This document shows positions 19,901 through 30,233 of a DNA stretch of 64,000 nt, one piece after another. The translations under genes were made by a program, and so were the position numbers. The notes under the pieces were generated by a model, which was not told where the DNA came from, did no database searches, and worked only from the letters and a program-made list of their open reading frames with translations. Origin of the DNA: Rheinheimera pacifica (GTDB lineage Bacteria > Pseudomonadota > Gammaproteobacteria > Enterobacterales > Alteromonadaceae); contig NZ_JANUEM010000007.1 of NCBI RefSeq assembly GCF_024809855.1, forward strand, positions 124,001 through 188,000, in the 5' to 3' direction. Position 1 is the stretch's first letter; the number at the start of each line of letters is the position of its first letter.

Positions 19901-21817
19901 GATTTTACCTGTGTCGGCATAGGTGATATGGCCGGTGACGTATTCGGTAATGGTATGTTGCTGTCAAAACACATCCGTTTGCAGGTAGCGTTTAACCATA
20001 TGCATATTTTTGTTGATCCGAATCCTGATTCAGCAAAAAGCTGGGAAGAACGTAACCGCATGTTTAATCTGCCAACCTCAACCTGGGATGACTACGATAA
20101 GTCATTAATTTCAGAAGGTGGTGGTATTTTCCTGCGCAGTGCCAAAGCGATTAAACTTTCAGCGCAAATGAAAGAAATGCTCGGCACCACTAAAGCCAGC
20201 ATGACACCGAACGAGCTGATCCGTGAGGCATTAATGATGCCGGTTGACTTGATCTGGAACGGCGGTATCGGTACTTACGTTAAAGCCACCAGCGAGAGCC
20301 ATGCAGAAGTAGGTGATCGGGGGTCAGAGCCGCTGCGGGTAAATGGTAAGGAGCTTAAAGCAAAAATTTTCGGTGAAGGTGGTAACTTAGGTTGCACTCA
20401 GCGTGGCCGTATCGAATTTGCCATGAATGGCGGCCAGATCAATACCGACTTCGTTGACAACGTTGGTGGTGTAACCTGCTCGGATAACGAAGTAAACATC
20501 AAAATTTTGCTGAACACGCTGGTAGCCGGCGGCGATTTAACACTGAAACAGCGCAACAAAATACTGTTTGATATGACAGATGATGTCGCAGCTATTGTTA
20601 TTAAAGATTGTTACCGTCAAACCCAGAGTATCAGTGTATCGTCATTACTTGGTGCAGAGCAGTTAAAAGAATATACCCGCTTTATTCATGTGCTGGAAAA
20701 AGAAGGTAAGTTAAACCGCGAGCTGGAGTTTTTACCATCAGACGATGAACTGGCAGACCGTATGGCAAAAGGCCAGGGTTTGACCCGGCCTGAACTGTCT
20801 ATTCTGACAGCTTACGGCAAGATGGTGTTAAAAGAGCGCCTGGTACTGCCGGAGATCTATGAAAACAACTACTTTAAGCGTCAGTTGTTTGCTGCCTTCC
20901 CGCAAATGCTGCAGGATAAATATGCTGCAGAAATGGAAACCCACCCACTGAAAGCCGAAATTATTGCCACTAAACTGGCCAATATGATGGTGAATGAAAT
21001 GGGGCCGAATTTTGCCCAGCGTATGCTGGAAGAAACCGGTGCCGGTGTTGGTGAAGTAACACTGTGCTACGCCATTGCCCGTGATCTGTTTGATGTGTCA
21101 GCCATGTGGCGCAAGATTGAGCAACTGGACAATATTATTGCAGCGCCACTGCAAAGCAAGTTGTTCCATCAATTGCGCCGCACCATGCGCCGGGCTACCC
21201 GCTGGTTCCTGCGTCACCGTAATAAGGCGTTGGACATTCAGCAGACGCTGGATTTCTTCAAACCGGCTTATCAGCAGCTGAATAAAGAGCTGGGTAATTA
21301 TCTGGCACAAACTGAAGTTGAGCAGTTACAGCAAAAACAAGCTGTGCTGACAGAGCAGGGCGTACCGGAAGATATTGCGCAATATCTGGCACAACTGAGC
21401 ACGGTGTTCTCGGTAATGGATATTGCTCAGGTGGTTGATGCCGAGAAAGTACCACTGGCTATGGCGGCAGAAATATACTTTAAGCTGGGCGATAAGCTGG
21501 ATCTGCACTGGTTCCTGGAGCAAATCACCAACCAGCCGGTGGCTAACCACTGGCAGGCATTGGCGCGCGCTTCCTACCGTGAAGAGCTGGACTGGCAGCA
21601 ACGTGCATTATCTGCCGTAGTGGTGCGCAGTTGTGGTAAGGCTTGTGCTGCTGATGAAGTTATTAACAGCTGGCTGACTGAGCATGAAGCGCTGCTTGAG
21701 CGCTGGCGCCTGATGCTGGCTGAGTTTAAAACCACGAAAAACCACGAGTTTGCTAAGTTCTCAGTAGCATTACGTGAATTAATGTTGTTAAGTCACCACT
21801 GTGACCCTGTAAAATAA
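16979..21817 (+). CDS. gdhB: NAD-specific glutamate dehydrogenase, large (about 180 kDa) class
   Basis: This enzyme catabolises glutamate: L-glutamate + NAD+ + H2O gives 2-oxoglutarate + NH4+ + NADH. At 1612 residues it belongs to the large GDH class found in Pseudomonas, Caulobacter and Shewanella. The long N-terminal half holds ACT-like regulatory segments. The catalytic core lies near 790-1280, with the substrate-binding lysine in PTGSKGG (Lys846) and the dinucleotide-binding region [13 protein letters not shown] (about 980-992). A helical C-terminal domain follows. The ATG has an AAAAGG ribosome site at 16965-16970. The gene is flanked by terminators and transcribed alone. The upstream palindrome at 16845 may be an operator. 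Confidence 0.96.
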   Translation: MALIDGQPSVLLQNVSKLIKQRVKDQVSLVEKFAYTLYGNMSNEDLVGRNDSDLYGAALSLWQTFNGHAEPASMIRVFNPEIAKHGWESKHTIVEIVVKDMPFLVDSVRMALNRQSIAAHLLLHYPLQTERDSKGQITDFFKLGGKAKASTQQTVFHIEIDRLTGKAAIDSLTDELHSVMEDVSLAVQDWQPARDKLQQVIKALPKQSGKASAEDIKEVTEFLNWLAKDNFTLLGYREYTIGPVKGDYKISGIDDTSLGLMRRSAARDLMLSELPETGRKQAISNSLLILTKTNNKSRVHRPAYIDYIGVKKFDKDGKVIGEDRFIGLYSSSLYNNSAADIPLLKNKLAAVMQKSEFAAGTHAYKALLNILETYPRDELIQATADELLHVAMGVLQMQERDMTRLFMRKDSFGRFVTAMVYVPRERYNTQLRKETQAILQQALGSAEPVEFTTYFSESVLARTHYLVRINDSHVEYKVKEIERNLVEAARTWEDKLESALLGVYGEARGRELIGKYVNAFPRSYKEEMLPNDALVDIGKLEALNDDHKLEMLFYRPQEEKADSKAVRLNLFHKDHPIHLSDVLPMLENFGLRVIGETPYAVKCADGSVSWILNFAMELNCAIPADFEAAQQSFQDSFAKVWAGQLEDDGFNRLILGAGLTGREASLLRALAKYKRQIGGTFSQSYVESTFARYAELANLLVQLFNNKFDPKSKASSKVADKLEEQIASQLENVANLDDDRIVRRFVDMIKAILRTNYFQKSAEGNDKPYISFKIKSGLIPDMPLPTPMFEIFVYSPRVEGVHLRFGKVARGGLRWSDRREDFRTEVLGLVKAQTVKNTVIVPTGSKGGFVCKKLPETGGREAFLNEGKDCYRTFIRGLLDVTDNIVQGAIVPPKDVVRHDEDDPYLVVAADKGTATFSDISNGISEEYGFWLGDAFASGGSNGYDHKKMGITARGGWESVKRHFREIGIDCQTTDFTCVGIGDMAGDVFGNGMLLSKHIRLQVAFNHMHIFVDPNPDSAKSWEERNRMFNLPTSTWDDYDKSLISEGGGIFLRSAKAIKLSAQMKEMLGTTKASMTPNELIREALMMPVDLIWNGGIGTYVKATSESHAEVGDRGSEPLRVNGKELKAKIFGEGGNLGCTQRGRIEFAMNGGQINTDFVDNVGGVTCSDNEVNIKILLNTLVAGGDLTLKQRNKILFDMTDDVAAIVIKDCYRQTQSISVSSLLGAEQLKEYTRFIHVLEKEGKLNRELEFLPSDDELADRMAKGQGLTRPELSILTAYGKMVLKERLVLPEIYENNYFKRQLFAAFPQMLQDKYAAEMETHPLKAEIIATKLANMMVNEMGPNFAQRMLEETGAGVGEVTLCYAIARDLFDVSAMWRKIEQLDNIIAAPLQSKLFHQLRRTMRRATRWFLRHRNKALDIQQTLDFFKPAYQQLNKELGNYLAQTEVEQLQQKQAVLTEQGVPEDIAQYLAQLSTVFSVMDIAQVVDAEKVPLAMAAEIYFKLGDKLDLHWFLEQITNQPVANHWQALARASYREELDWQQRALSAVVVRSCGKACAADEVINSWLTEHEALLERWRLMLAEFKTTKNHEFAKFSVALRELMLLSHHCDPVK

Positions 21818-21835
21818 CAACCTTACTGGCTACAA

Positions 21836-21863
21836 TACCCCGGCTTGTCCGGGGTATTTTTTT
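21836..21863 (+). terminator. Terminator after gdhB
   Basis: TACCCCGG (21836-21843) pairs with CCGGGGTA (21849-21856) around CTTGT, followed by seven T. A classic intrinsic terminator. Confidence 0.92.
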
Positions 21864-21881
21864 GTTTTTATAAGGCCGTTT

Positions 21882-22892
21882 ATGTTTTATCCGATAGCAC
21901 AGAAATTGATGTTCGCCTGTGACGCTGAATGGTCACACAATTTTGCCCTTGGCGGCTTAAAGCGCCTGGCTCATACGCCTGTTGCAGCGTTATGGCGGCA
22001 AGCCTTGCCATTAAAGCCGGTTACCGTAGCGGGTATGCACTTTGACAACCCGCTGGGTTTAGCTGCCGGGCTGGATAAAAATGCCGAATGTATTGATGCT
22101 TTTGGCCAGATGGGCTTTGGTTTTATTGAAGTAGGTACTGTAACGCCAAAACCACAACAGGGTAATGACAAGCCGCGGATTTTCCGTCTGCCTCAGTCTC
22201 AGGCCATTATTAACCGCATGGGCTTTAACAACAAAGGCGTCGATTATCTGGTAGAGAATGTAAAAAAAGCCAGTTACAAGGGCGTACTGGGTATTAATAT
22301 CGGCAAGAACAAAGATACACCGAACGAGCAGGGCAAAGATGACTATGTGCACTGTATGCGTAAAGTGTATGCCCATGCCAGCTATATTACTGTGAATATT
22401 TCATCGCCCAACACGCCGGGTTTACGCGATCTGCAGTTTGGTGATGCTTTGTACGATTTGCTGCAAAGTGTGAAAAATGAACAACTGGATTTGCAGGTGC
22501 AGCATGATAAATATGTGCCGGTGTTTGTAAAAATTGCACCGGATATGGATCTGGTAGCAGTAAATCAGGTTGCCGAAACCCTGCTTAAAAGCAAAATGGA
22601 CGGGGTTATTGCTACCAATACCACGCTGGACAGAAGCCTGGTGCAAGGCCAGCGTTACGCCGCCGAAGCAGGTGGCTTGAGCGGGTTACCGGTAAGAGAT
22701 AAAAGCACTGAAGTGCTGCGCCAGCTGCGTGCCGCTGTAGGTAGCGCTATGCCGATTATTGGCGTGGGGGGTATTAGCGATGCCCAATCGGCACAGGACA
22801 AACTCAATGCCGGGGCCAATTTATTGCAGGTTTATACCGGCTTTATTTATAAAGGCCCGCCACTGCTAAAACAGATCGTAACCAGCTTATAA
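21882..22892 (+). CDS. pyrD: Dihydroorotate dehydrogenase (quinone), class 2
   Basis: This enzyme carries out the fourth step of pyrimidine synthesis, oxidising dihydroorotate to orotate with FMN and passing electrons to membrane quinones. The 336-residue length and the N-terminal helical segment (1-40) that contacts the membrane identify class 2. FMN/substrate motifs are clear: [14 protein letters not shown] (56-69), NRMGFNN (111-117) and the catalytic serine loop [11 protein letters not shown] with Ser175, plus VGGISD near the C-terminus. It is followed by zapC as in E. coli, after about 117 bases. A weak hairpin (GATCAG-TAG-CTGATC, 22894-22908) follows without a T-run. Confidence 0.96.
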   Translation: MFYPIAQKLMFACDAEWSHNFALGGLKRLAHTPVAALWRQALPLKPVTVAGMHFDNPLGLAAGLDKNAECIDAFGQMGFGFIEVGTVTPKPQQGNDKPRIFRLPQSQAIINRMGFNNKGVDYLVENVKKASYKGVLGINIGKNKDTPNEQGKDDYVHCMRKVYAHASYITVNISSPNTPGLRDLQFGDALYDLLQSVKNEQLDLQVQHDKYVPVFVKIAPDMDLVAVNQVAETLLKSKMDGVIATNTTLDRSLVQGQRYAAEAGGLSGLPVRDKSTEVLRQLRAAVGSAMPIIGVGGISDAQSAQDKLNAGANLLQVYTGFIYKGPPLLKQIVTSL

Positions 22893-23009
22893 GGATCAGT
22901 AGCTGATCTTGTGATGTTAGAACAAAACAGTCTTTAACTTCTTGATCAGCTTAGTGTATTTCTATAACTATTTGATAAATAGTCTACTTAACATATCACA
23001 GGGAAACCT

Positions 23010-23525
23010 ATGCTCAGGCCATCGGAACGCTGGTTTTGGACTTACTGTTCATCTAAAGACCGCTTATTGCTGGATATCAGCGATGAGGCACAGTTCTGTT
23101 CGCCTTTTACTTCCAGCCAGTTAATACAACAGCCACAGCAGCAGCCATTGTCTATGGCTGAAGCTGAAACCTTCTGGGCTATAGATGAGAGTCTGCAACA
23201 ACTGGATATACCCGCTGCTGTGCGGCTGGAGTTATGTCTTACGGCACTGTGTGCGCCATTTTTACAGCAATTGGCGCATAAAAGCTGGTATTTTCAGCAG
23301 GGCAGTCAATGCAATGCTGCTCAGCATGATGTGGTTATACTGCGCGGATTAACGAACCAATATGCCTTGGTGCTGGCTGCTGAACCTGATTGTGTAACCT
23401 GTTTATTGCTGGGTGAAATCAATACACTGGCCGGTAAAGCATTGCCACGTTTGCAGGTAATACGTGTGCTGCGCAACCGTGTCACTGCATTGGATGTGGC
23501 ATTGCCTTATCGCTATAGCGCCTGA
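23010..23525 (+). CDS. zapC: Cell division protein ZapC
   Basis: ZapC binds FtsZ directly in the cytoplasm, promotes bundling of its filaments and stabilises the Z-ring. This 171-residue protein begins MLRPSERWFWTY, and the N-terminal pattern (P-x-x-x-W-x-W...LLLDI) is that of the ZapC/YcbW family. The gene order pyrD-zapC equals that in E. coli and Vibrio. No other domain is visible and there is no signal peptide. Start ATG 23010 follows an AGGGAA ribosome site. Sequence divergence is large in this family, so the call rests on pattern plus position. Confidence 0.85.
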   Translation: MLRPSERWFWTYCSSKDRLLLDISDEAQFCSPFTSSQLIQQPQQQPLSMAEAETFWAIDESLQQLDIPAAVRLELCLTALCAPFLQQLAHKSWYFQQGSQCNAAQHDVVILRGLTNQYALVLAAEPDCVTCLLLGEINTLAGKALPRLQVIRVLRNRVTALDVALPYRYSA

Positions 23526-23599
23526 TTTTTACCGGCGTTCTTTCTCTTTAGTACAGATCCGACTACACTAGCGGCAATTTTGTTGTCGCGGAACCCCGT

Positions 23600-24802
23600 A
23601 TGCCTGTTATTGAAAAAACTTCGGCCGAACTTGAGCCTTTTTTTGCCCGGCTTAGCAGTGCTATTGCAGCAAAACAGCTGCATAAACTGGTGCTGAGTAA
23701 ATATCAGGGTACAGAGCCATTAAAACAATTACAGATAAGACCGGTAGAGCTGAAACAACAATGGCAGCTTAGTTTTACCTATAAATATCAAACTAACGAC
23801 GTAACGCATAACTATACGGCTGAACAGGCAATCAACGAAATTAAGGTGCTGTTAGGTGTGCAGTTTTATGCGGCTAATTTATTTACTGCTGATGCTGAAG
23901 CGCAGCTTAGCATTAGTAAAAAGGGTAAAGTGCTGTATCAAAACAAGCGCTTAGCTCAGCCGGTAGCTGTGCAGCAAGCTGGTCATAACCGCGAAAAACA
24001 TCGTTACCTGACATTGGACAGACCATTTTTGCAGGAATTGGGGGTTACCGATGCCCGCCAGCAACTGATACCGGCAATGTCGCGTAAGTGGAAGCAAATT
24101 AATAAATTCATTGAGATTTTCTCCGGTGCTGTACAAGACACTGGCCTGAGTACACAAAAACAGCTGCATGTGGCTGATTTTGGCTCAGGTAAAGCCTATT
24201 TAACCTTTGCTATGCACGATTATCTTACCGGTACCCTGGGGCTGGATGCCAAAGTTACCGGGGTTGAGCTCAGGCAGAATCTGGTTGATTTGTGTAATAG
24301 CACTGCAGCGAAGCTGAACCTTGAAGGCATAGCGTTTGAGCAGGGCGACGTGAAGCATTTTAAAGCCCGCGGTATTAACGTGATGATAGCGTTGCATGCC
24401 TGCGATATTGCCACTGATTACGCCATTCATATGGGTATTGCTACTGGTGCAGATATTATTATGTGCTCGCCATGCTGCCATAAACAGATCCGGCCACAGA
24501 TGAAAATGCCGACAGTACTGGCACCAATGTTAATACATGGTATCCATTTAGGCCAGGAAGCCGAAATGGTAACCGACAGTCTGCGTGCCTTATTACTTGA
24601 GGCATCCGGCTATACTACCAAGGTGTTTGAGTTTGTATCGCTGGAACATACCAGTAAGAATAAGATGATTTTGGCTACAAAAAACAAGCAAAAATATAAC
24701 CGAGAGAATATGCTGAAGCAAGTTTCTGAAATAAAACAGTTTTATGGTATAGAGCAACACTATCTTGAACGCCTGCTGAATATCACGCATGAAATTTCAT
24801 AA
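23600..24802 (+). CDS. Class I SAM-dependent methyltransferase (Methyltransf_32 / METTL25-like)
   Basis: This 400-residue cytoplasmic protein has an N-terminal region of unclear fold (1-150) and a Rossmann methyltransferase domain. SAM motif I is VADFGSGKAYLTFA near 193-206. The acidic post-motif II residue is in VTGVELRQNL, and ALHACDIATDYA (about 265-276) follows. A distinctive CSPCCHKQIRP segment lies near 291-301. The Cys-Cys-His motif after the catalytic strand is characteristic of the Methyltransf_32 (METTL25/GSTCD-like) group. The substrate is unknown to me; RNA or ribosome modification is possible. It stands alone between zapC and the polysaccharide locus. Confidence 0.8.
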   Translation: MPVIEKTSAELEPFFARLSSAIAAKQLHKLVLSKYQGTEPLKQLQIRPVELKQQWQLSFTYKYQTNDVTHNYTAEQAINEIKVLLGVQFYAANLFTADAEAQLSISKKGKVLYQNKRLAQPVAVQQAGHNREKHRYLTLDRPFLQELGVTDARQQLIPAMSRKWKQINKFIEIFSGAVQDTGLSTQKQLHVADFGSGKAYLTFAMHDYLTGTLGLDAKVTGVELRQNLVDLCNSTAAKLNLEGIAFEQGDVKHFKARGINVMIALHACDIATDYAIHMGIATGADIIMCSPCCHKQIRPQMKMPTVLAPMLIHGIHLGQEAEMVTDSLRALLLEASGYTTKVFEFVSLEHTSKNKMILATKNKQKYNRENMLKQVSEIKQFYGIEQHYLERLLNITHEIS

Positions 24803-24874
24803 CGCGTTAATCACAAAAACTTCACCTATACAAAATTGACTTCGAACTTCGCTAGCCTGTAGTCTGCCCTGAAC

Positions 24875-24891
24875 GCTTAACCCTGTTAAGC
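24875..24891. promoter_or_regulatory. Perfect inverted repeat upstream of galU
   Basis: GCTTAAC-CCT-GTTAAGC lies 45-61 bp before the galU start. There is no T-run. It may be an operator or a leader hairpin for the first exopolysaccharide block. No ops/JUMPstart element (GGCGGTAG) was seen here. Confidence 0.35.
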
Positions 24892-24935
24892 ATTAATCAG
24901 TAAATTGTTACTGTCAGAAACAGGATGCTCAGGCT

Positions 24936-25907
24936 ATGAAAACTGTCACACCACCCACTGATCTTCGTCGTGCTAAAATCACCAAAGCAGTGATCCCTGT
25001 AGCCGGTTTAGGTACTAGGATGTTGCCAGCAACCAAGGCTATTCCGAAAGAAATGCTACCGGTGCTGGACAAACCGTTAATTCAGCATGTGGTGCAGGAG
25101 GCGGTCGCTGCAGGCATGACAGAAATAGTGCTGGTAACCCATTCTTCAAAAAACAGCATTGAAAACCATTTTGATACCAGCTTTGAGCTTGAGGCTACGC
25201 TGGAGAAGCGGGTAAAGCGGCAACTGCTGGACGAAGTGCGTAGCATAGTGCCAAAGAATGTCACGCTGATTTCTGTGCGCCAGCCGGTTGCGCTGGGGCT
25301 GGGCAACGCCATTATGTGCGCGTATCCGGTAGTGGGACACAACCCTTTCGCTATTTTGTTGCCGGATGTGCTGATTGATCAGCATCAGAGCGATCTGAAA
25401 GTAGATAACCTGGCAGCAATGATGGCGCGCTATAGTGAAACCGGAGCCAGCCAGATTATGGTAGAACCGGTGCCGCGCAACATGGTCGATCAATATGGTG
25501 TGGTAGATCTGCAGGACGCCAGTTTACGTGCCGGTACCAGCGCAGTGATCAGCGATATGGTAGAAAAACCGGCAGTTGATGCAGCACCAAGCAACTTTGC
25601 TATTACCGGCCGTTATGTATTGTCAGAGCATATCTGGGATTTACTGGCGCATATTGCACCGGGGGCCGGCGACGAAATTCAGCTGACTGACGCCATTTAC
25701 CAGTTATGCCTGCGTGAAACGATAGAAGCTTATCATATTGTCGGCAAAAGCCATGACTGCGGCACCAAGCTGGGTTTAATTCAGGCTAATCTTGAATATG
25801 CATTGCAGCATGACTTATACGCCAAGCCTTTGCGCGCCACAATTGAACGTATCTTTGCGGATCTGAACAAAGATAAAAAACATCTGAAACTGCTAAAAAC
25901 GGTGTAA
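24936..25907 (+). CDS. galU: UTP-glucose-1-phosphate uridylyltransferase
   Basis: GalU makes UDP-glucose from UTP and glucose-1-phosphate, the donor for the initiating and glucosyl transferases of the exopolysaccharide. The protein has 323 residues with the nucleotidyltransferase signature [20 protein letters not shown] (20-39) and the family motif [12 protein letters not shown]. The Lys in VEKPA near 212-216 and the C-terminal CGTKLG are also typical. It heads a long run of genes read in the same direction to 38867, with short gaps or overlaps, so it looks like the first gene of the polysaccharide operon. The only start candidate with the normal N-terminus is 24936. Confidence 0.94.
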   Translation: MKTVTPPTDLRRAKITKAVIPVAGLGTRMLPATKAIPKEMLPVLDKPLIQHVVQEAVAAGMTEIVLVTHSSKNSIENHFDTSFELEATLEKRVKRQLLDEVRSIVPKNVTLISVRQPVALGLGNAIMCAYPVVGHNPFAILLPDVLIDQHQSDLKVDNLAAMMARYSETGASQIMVEPVPRNMVDQYGVVDLQDASLRAGTSAVISDMVEKPAVDAAPSNFAITGRYVLSEHIWDLLAHIAPGAGDEIQLTDAIYQLCLRETIEAYHIVGKSHDCGTKLGLIQANLEYALQHDLYAKPLRATIERIFADLNKDKKHLKLLKTV

Positions 25908-25918
25908 AGGTGGCTACC

Positions 25919-26707
25919 ATGACGCAACACTCCTTCCTGATCAAAAAAAGCCAGCCGGTAGCCGGGCTGCGTTTTTGCCTGCTGGCGCAAAACGAGATAG
26001 TGCAAAGCCTTAAACAGGTAACGCCGCCACATGAACCACTGCGCTTAGTGGTGACAACCAATGTTGACCATATGGTAACCATGCGTCGCCAGCATGAATT
26101 TAAACACGCCTGCACCAATGCCTGGCTGGTAACGGCAGATGGCTTTCCGGTTGTGCGCTTGCTTAAGTCTCTTGGCATTGCTACACCGGGGCGTATTACC
26201 GGTGCAGATCTGTTTCCGGCAATTTTAGCGGCGTTAACACTGGGCCAGCATGCACCATTTTTTGTCTGTGCCAATGAAGCTACCGCCGATTATTTGCGGC
26301 AATGGTTGGCACAGCAAGGCTACAGCACTCCCGGGGAACGCGTGCTGGTGCCAAAATTTGGTTTTGAAAAAGACAGCGTGTACAGCAATGAGATGCTGAA
26401 AAAAATAACCGCTATGGGTACTACGCACCTGTTTTTTGGCGTAGGTGCGCCTAAGTCTGAATTGTGGATGCAGCGGTACCGGGAGCAACTGTCTGGTATG
26501 TACGGTTTTGGTTTTGGGGCCGGACTGGATTTTTTTGCCGGTACCGCAAAGCGGGCTCCGCAGTGGGTGCAGCGTGTCAGCCTGGAATGGTTATGGCGGT
26601 TATTATCAGATCCACGCCGCCTGGCACGGCGCTATTTAATTGATTCATGGGCTTTTGTGCGCATAGCTTTAACAGAGTACCGCCATATTGCAAAGGAGAG
26701 CCGCTGA
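25919..26707 (+). CDS. WecG/TagA/CpsF (GT26) glycosyltransferase, GumM-like
   Basis: This cytoplasmic or peripheral glycosyltransferase has 262 residues. GT26 motifs are visible: TNVDHMVTMR near 45-54, then VTADGFPVVR and the basic R-I-T-G-A-D-L segment near 90-100, and FFGVGAPKSELW near 175-186. The family includes WecG, TagA, and GumM, which adds the second, beta-1,4 glucose in xanthan. Beside GalU and a GumD-like initiator, a GumM-like role (making a UndPP-disaccharide) is a reasonable inference. A GTG at 25910 would also open the frame, but the ATG at 25919 has AAAGGTGG at a proper distance. Its stop overlaps the next ATG. Confidence 0.85.
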   Translation: MTQHSFLIKKSQPVAGLRFCLLAQNEIVQSLKQVTPPHEPLRLVVTTNVDHMVTMRRQHEFKHACTNAWLVTADGFPVVRLLKSLGIATPGRITGADLFPAILAALTLGQHAPFFVCANEATADYLRQWLAQQGYSTPGERVLVPKFGFEKDSVYSNEMLKKITAMGTTHLFFGVGAPKSELWMQRYREQLSGMYGFGFGAGLDFFAGTAKRAPQWVQRVSLEWLWRLLSDPRRLARRYLIDSWAFVRIALTEYRHIAKESR

Positions 26708-27762
26708 TGTCTGCGCCTGAAATGTCGCTACCAGACGCGATTATTGACTGCTCTCACCTGGGGCGTAAAACCACCGGTATCGAGCGTATTACCGAAGAGC
26801 TGTTTTCTGACGAAGCTTTGGGTGGTTGTCAGGTTGTGCGGTTAAAAGCCAGCAGCATTGGTGGCATGTTATTCCAGCAGTGGTTCGGTATTTTGTATGC
26901 AGCGCTTAAGTACCCGAAAAGTTTGATTATTACACCCGGTTTTCCGCCGTCTATTCTGGCTACATTGTTATTGAAAAAACGTTTGGTGCCCTATATCCAT
27001 GACGTGTTTTTGCTCACCCGCCAGCAGGAGCTTAACTCGCGTGCCCGTTACTATATGCGACCGTCATTTGCTTTTGCGGTAAAGCGGCTTGATAGTTTTT
27101 TTGTCAATTCACTAAAAACCAAACAGGATTTACAGCAGTTCTGCCAGAGTGATGCGCGCATAATTATGCTCAGGCCGCAGGTGCGTAATGTTTTTGCGTT
27201 GCCGCACAACAGCGGGCGTTATAACAGTGTTGATTTGAGCAAGCTTAAAATTGTGATGCTGGGCACGGTTGAGCCACGCAAAAACTACTCTGCTGCGATC
27301 GCTATTTTTAACGCGCTTAAACAGCGCCTTGGCGACAGCATAGAGTTACATATTGTTGGCCGGCTTGGCTGGGGCCCGGATGCCAGTTTGCTACAAAATA
27401 CCGCAGGTATATTTTGCCGCGGCTATTTGTCAGCTGATGAGATAAAAACACTGCTCGACAGCGCGACATTTTACCTGTCTACCTCGCATGACGAAGGGCT
27501 GGGCCTGCCGTTGCTGGAGCTGCAGTACAGCGGTATTGCCGTGGTGGCAGCAAAAATTCCGGTGTTTGCTGAAGTGCTGGGTGAGTCGGGTTTGCTGGTC
27601 GATGTCAGCGATGCTGAACAGGCAGCAGCACAAATTATTACTTTTTGTAGCGATACGGTGCAAATACAACAGCAAAGTGAGCTTGCCCAGCAAAATATTC
27701 AGCGCTGGAATGCCTTAGCCGCTGCTGATAAACAAGCAGCCAGTGTGCTTTTCAGGGAGTAG
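26707..27762 (+). CDS. Glycosyltransferase family 4 (first of three)
   Basis: This is a GT-B fold retaining glycosyltransferase of 351 residues. The C-terminal Glycos_transf_1 domain is clear: VMLGTVEPRKNYSAAI (about 183-198), the sugar-nucleotide loop DEGLGLPLLE around 263-272 (the E-x7-E motif), and a short C-terminal helix. The N-terminal half is the acceptor domain. The gene overlaps the GT26 stop (ATGA). GDP-mannose is a likely donor because manC and manB lie in the same operon. The longer frame starting at 26647 lies inside the previous gene and is not favoured. Linkage specificity cannot be read from sequence. Confidence 0.87.
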   Translation: MSAPEMSLPDAIIDCSHLGRKTTGIERITEELFSDEALGGCQVVRLKASSIGGMLFQQWFGILYAALKYPKSLIITPGFPPSILATLLLKKRLVPYIHDVFLLTRQQELNSRARYYMRPSFAFAVKRLDSFFVNSLKTKQDLQQFCQSDARIIMLRPQVRNVFALPHNSGRYNSVDLSKLKIVMLGTVEPRKNYSAAIAIFNALKQRLGDSIELHIVGRLGWGPDASLLQNTAGIFCRGYLSADEIKTLLDSATFYLSTSHDEGLGLPLLELQYSGIAVVAAKIPVFAEVLGESGLLVDVSDAEQAAAQIITFCSDTVQIQQQSELAQQNIQRWNALAAADKQAASVLFRE

Positions 27763-27770
27763 GAGCGGCA

Positions 27771-28799
27771 GTGTTTTATCACGGTATTAATAATTTTCGG
27801 GCGTTGTCTATTTTTCTGATCGTGTTTGGTCATTGCTTCTGGATCTCAAACTGGTACCCGGAGCAAACCTGGCAAAAAGTGTATTTGTATATGATACCCG
27901 GCGGCACCTTCTTTTTTGCCTTTATCAGTGGTTTTTTGTTTGCTCACCTTAATGTGAGTACATTTCGGTACGCAGATTTTATTGCCAGGAAATGGCGTAA
28001 TATTGCCTCACCTTATATATGGATATCGGTGCCGGTGATCTGTTTTGCGGTAGTGGTGCAATATCCTGGCTACTTTGTGGATGACAGAGACGGTTTTTAT
28101 TATCAGTACCTGCTGCCGTTCTTTAAGTATTTGCTAACCGGCCGCGTATTTACCGGTTATTGGTATATCCCGTTTATTTTGCTGGTGTTTGCTGTTTCAC
28201 CACTGTTGGTAAGGTTTTATTACCTGAGCAGCAGGGTGCAGCTGATTATGGTTACGGCCTTATTGCTGCTGGCAATGTTTGTGCACCGGGCCGAGGATAA
28301 TCTTAACCCGTTGCAGAGTTTTGTCTATTTTTTGCCGGTGTTTATGTTTGGCATGGTGTTTAACCGCCATTTTGATTTGCTGCGTGAACGCTATTTATGG
28401 TTGCCGTGGTGTTTGCTGCTGGCATCAATACTGTTATCGGTGTATCAGAGCGCTTATCTGGGCATTGCTCACAATGCACATAAATACTTTTTTACTTATG
28501 CTGGCATCGATTTAAAAGTTATTGAGAAAATCATGCAGGCGGTGGCTATTTTGTTGCTGTTTGAGCGGCACTGGCAACAGCGCCACCGGTTAGTCGATTT
28601 GGTTGCCTCAGCCAGCTTTGCCATATTCTTTTTACACCCGATTGTGATAGCTGTTTTTAAGAGATTGTTAAATAATACATTTTCTGGTTTTTTGTACTGG
28701 CACATTCTTACCCTGGCAGTATTTTCTGCCACCTTACTGCTGGCCTGGAGCATAAAAAAAGTGCTGGGCTCATACAGCAGGCGGGTTATTGGTTGGTAA
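27771..28799 (+). CDS. Membrane acyltransferase (acyltransferase 3 family), polysaccharide modification
   Basis: This integral membrane O-acyltransferase of the OafA/GumF type has 342 residues and about 10 hydrophobic segments. The family's N-terminal motif is present: [16 protein letters not shown] (about residues 6-21), including the conserved Arg and the active-site His in FGHC. GumF and GumG acetylate mannose residues in xanthan, and a similar role is inferred. It starts with GTG at 27771, chosen because AGGAGCG precedes it at the right distance. It lies 8 bases after the GT4 gene in the same operon. Confidence 0.88.
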   Translation: MFYHGINNFRALSIFLIVFGHCFWISNWYPEQTWQKVYLYMIPGGTFFFAFISGFLFAHLNVSTFRYADFIARKWRNIASPYIWISVPVICFAVVVQYPGYFVDDRDGFYYQYLLPFFKYLLTGRVFTGYWYIPFILLVFAVSPLLVRFYYLSSRVQLIMVTALLLLAMFVHRAEDNLNPLQSFVYFLPVFMFGMVFNRHFDLLRERYLWLPWCLLLASILLSVYQSAYLGIAHNAHKYFFTYAGIDLKVIEKIMQAVAILLLFERHWQQRHRLVDLVASASFAIFFLHPIVIAVFKRLLNNTFSGFLYWHILTLAVFSATLLLAWSIKKVLGSYSRRVIGW

Positions 28800-28822
28800 C
28801 GCATTTTGTTAAAGGAGTTATT

Positions 28823-30229
28823 ATGTTTACACCTGTAATTATGGCCGGAGGCTCCGGAACCCGTTTATGGCCGTTGTCCCGTGGTAATTTCCCCAAGCAG
28901 TTTCTGCCACTTACCGGTGATCACACCATGTTGCAGCAAACAGTATTGCGCCTAAAGGGGCTAGAACACGGTGCGCCGTTGTTTATCTGCAACGAAGATC
29001 ACCGTTTTATTGCTGCTGAGCAGGTGCGCCAGCTCGGGCTGAAAAAAGCCGATATTATGCTGGAGCCGGTTGGCCGCAACACAGCACCGGCCATTGCGCT
29101 GGCTGCGATGCGTGCCCGTCAGCAAAATAATGCTGATACCGTGCTGCTGGTACTGGCGGCAGATCATGTAATTACCGATACCAAAGCCTTTCAGCAGGCA
29201 ACAGAGCAAGCTTTGCCGCTGGCACAAGACGGTAAGTTGGTTACTTTTGGCATAGTGCCAGCCAGTGCAGAAACCGGCTATGGGTATATCAAGCGTGGTG
29301 CACAAGTAGCTAATGCCTTTGCAGTGCAGCGTTTTGTGGAAAAACCAGATCTGCCAACTGCTGAACAATACCTGCAAAGCGGCGAATATTACTGGAACAG
29401 CGGTATGTTTATGTTCCGTGCCGATGTGTATTTACAGCAGTTACAACAGTTCCGCCCGGATATCTATGCCGCCTGTGAAGCGGCAATGGCAGAGCAAACC
29501 CCCGATTTAGAGTTTGTGCGTGTGGATAAAGCTGCCTTTGCGGCTTGCCCGGCAGACTCGATTGATTATGCCGTAATGGAGCGCACAGAGCATGCCGTAG
29601 TGCTGCCACTGGACGCTGGCTGGAATGATGTCGGTGGCTTTGCAGCCCTGTGGCAGGTGTCTGAGAAAGATGCCGGGGATAATGTGCTAAATGGTGATGT
29701 GCTGGCACTGGATAGCCGTGGCACTTACATCCACAGTGACGACAAACTGGTGGCAGCAATAGGTGTTGAAGATTTAATTGTGATCAGCACCAAAGATGCG
29801 GTGTTGGTAGCACACAAAGATAAGGCGCAGCAGGTAAAACAGATTGTTAACCAACTGGCTGAAGCTGGCCGTAGTGAGGCAATATTTCACCGCGAAGTAT
29901 ACCGGCCCTGGGGTAAGTATGACTCTGTTGATAACGGCGAGCGTTTTCAGGTGAAACGTATTACGGTAAAACCCGGCGCCAAGCTATCGGTGCAAATGCA
30001 CCATCACCGTGCTGAGCACTGGATAGTGGTATCGGGCACGGCCAGAGTCACAATTGACGATAAAGAGCAGTTTGTTACTGAGAACCAGTCAGTTTATATC
30101 CCGATCACGGCAGTACATGCGCTGGAAAACCCCGGCAAAGTGCCATTGGAACTGATTGAAGTACAGTCTGGCTCTTATCTTGGCGAAGATGATATTGTGC
30201 GCTTTGCTGATCGCTATGGGAGGGCTTAA
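28823..30229 (+). CDS. manC: Mannose-1-phosphate guanylyltransferase / mannose-6-phosphate isomerase
   Basis: This bifunctional type II enzyme makes mannose-6-phosphate from fructose-6-phosphate and GDP-mannose from mannose-1-phosphate. It has 468 residues. The N-terminal nucleotidyltransferase signature [20 protein letters not shown] is at 7-26. Further motifs are [14 protein letters not shown] and NDVGGF. A C-terminal cupin (about 350-460) carries the metal/active-site segment [18 protein letters not shown]. The ATG at 28823 follows a strong AAAGGAG; the upstream in-frame codon lies in the previous gene. With manB five bases downstream it supplies GDP-mannose for the exopolysaccharide. Confidence 0.95.
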   Translation: MFTPVIMAGGSGTRLWPLSRGNFPKQFLPLTGDHTMLQQTVLRLKGLEHGAPLFICNEDHRFIAAEQVRQLGLKKADIMLEPVGRNTAPAIALAAMRARQQNNADTVLLVLAADHVITDTKAFQQATEQALPLAQDGKLVTFGIVPASAETGYGYIKRGAQVANAFAVQRFVEKPDLPTAEQYLQSGEYYWNSGMFMFRADVYLQQLQQFRPDIYAACEAAMAEQTPDLEFVRVDKAAFAACPADSIDYAVMERTEHAVVLPLDAGWNDVGGFAALWQVSEKDAGDNVLNGDVLALDSRGTYIHSDDKLVAAIGVEDLIVISTKDAVLVAHKDKAQQVKQIVNQLAEAGRSEAIFHREVYRPWGKYDSVDNGERFQVKRITVKPGAKLSVQMHHHRAEHWIVVSGTARVTIDDKEQFVTENQSVYIPITAVHALENPGKVPLELIEVQSGSYLGEDDIVRFADRYGRA

Positions 30230-30233
30230 GGCA

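Noticed and set aside
24803-24935. ops/JUMPstart (RfaH) element before the exopolysaccharide operon
   Set aside because: I looked for GGCGGTAG-type sequence here and before 39080 and did not find it.
25786-26274. 162-residue reverse-strand open frame across galU and the GT26 gene
   Set aside because: Both forward genes have clear catalytic motifs; the reverse frame has none.
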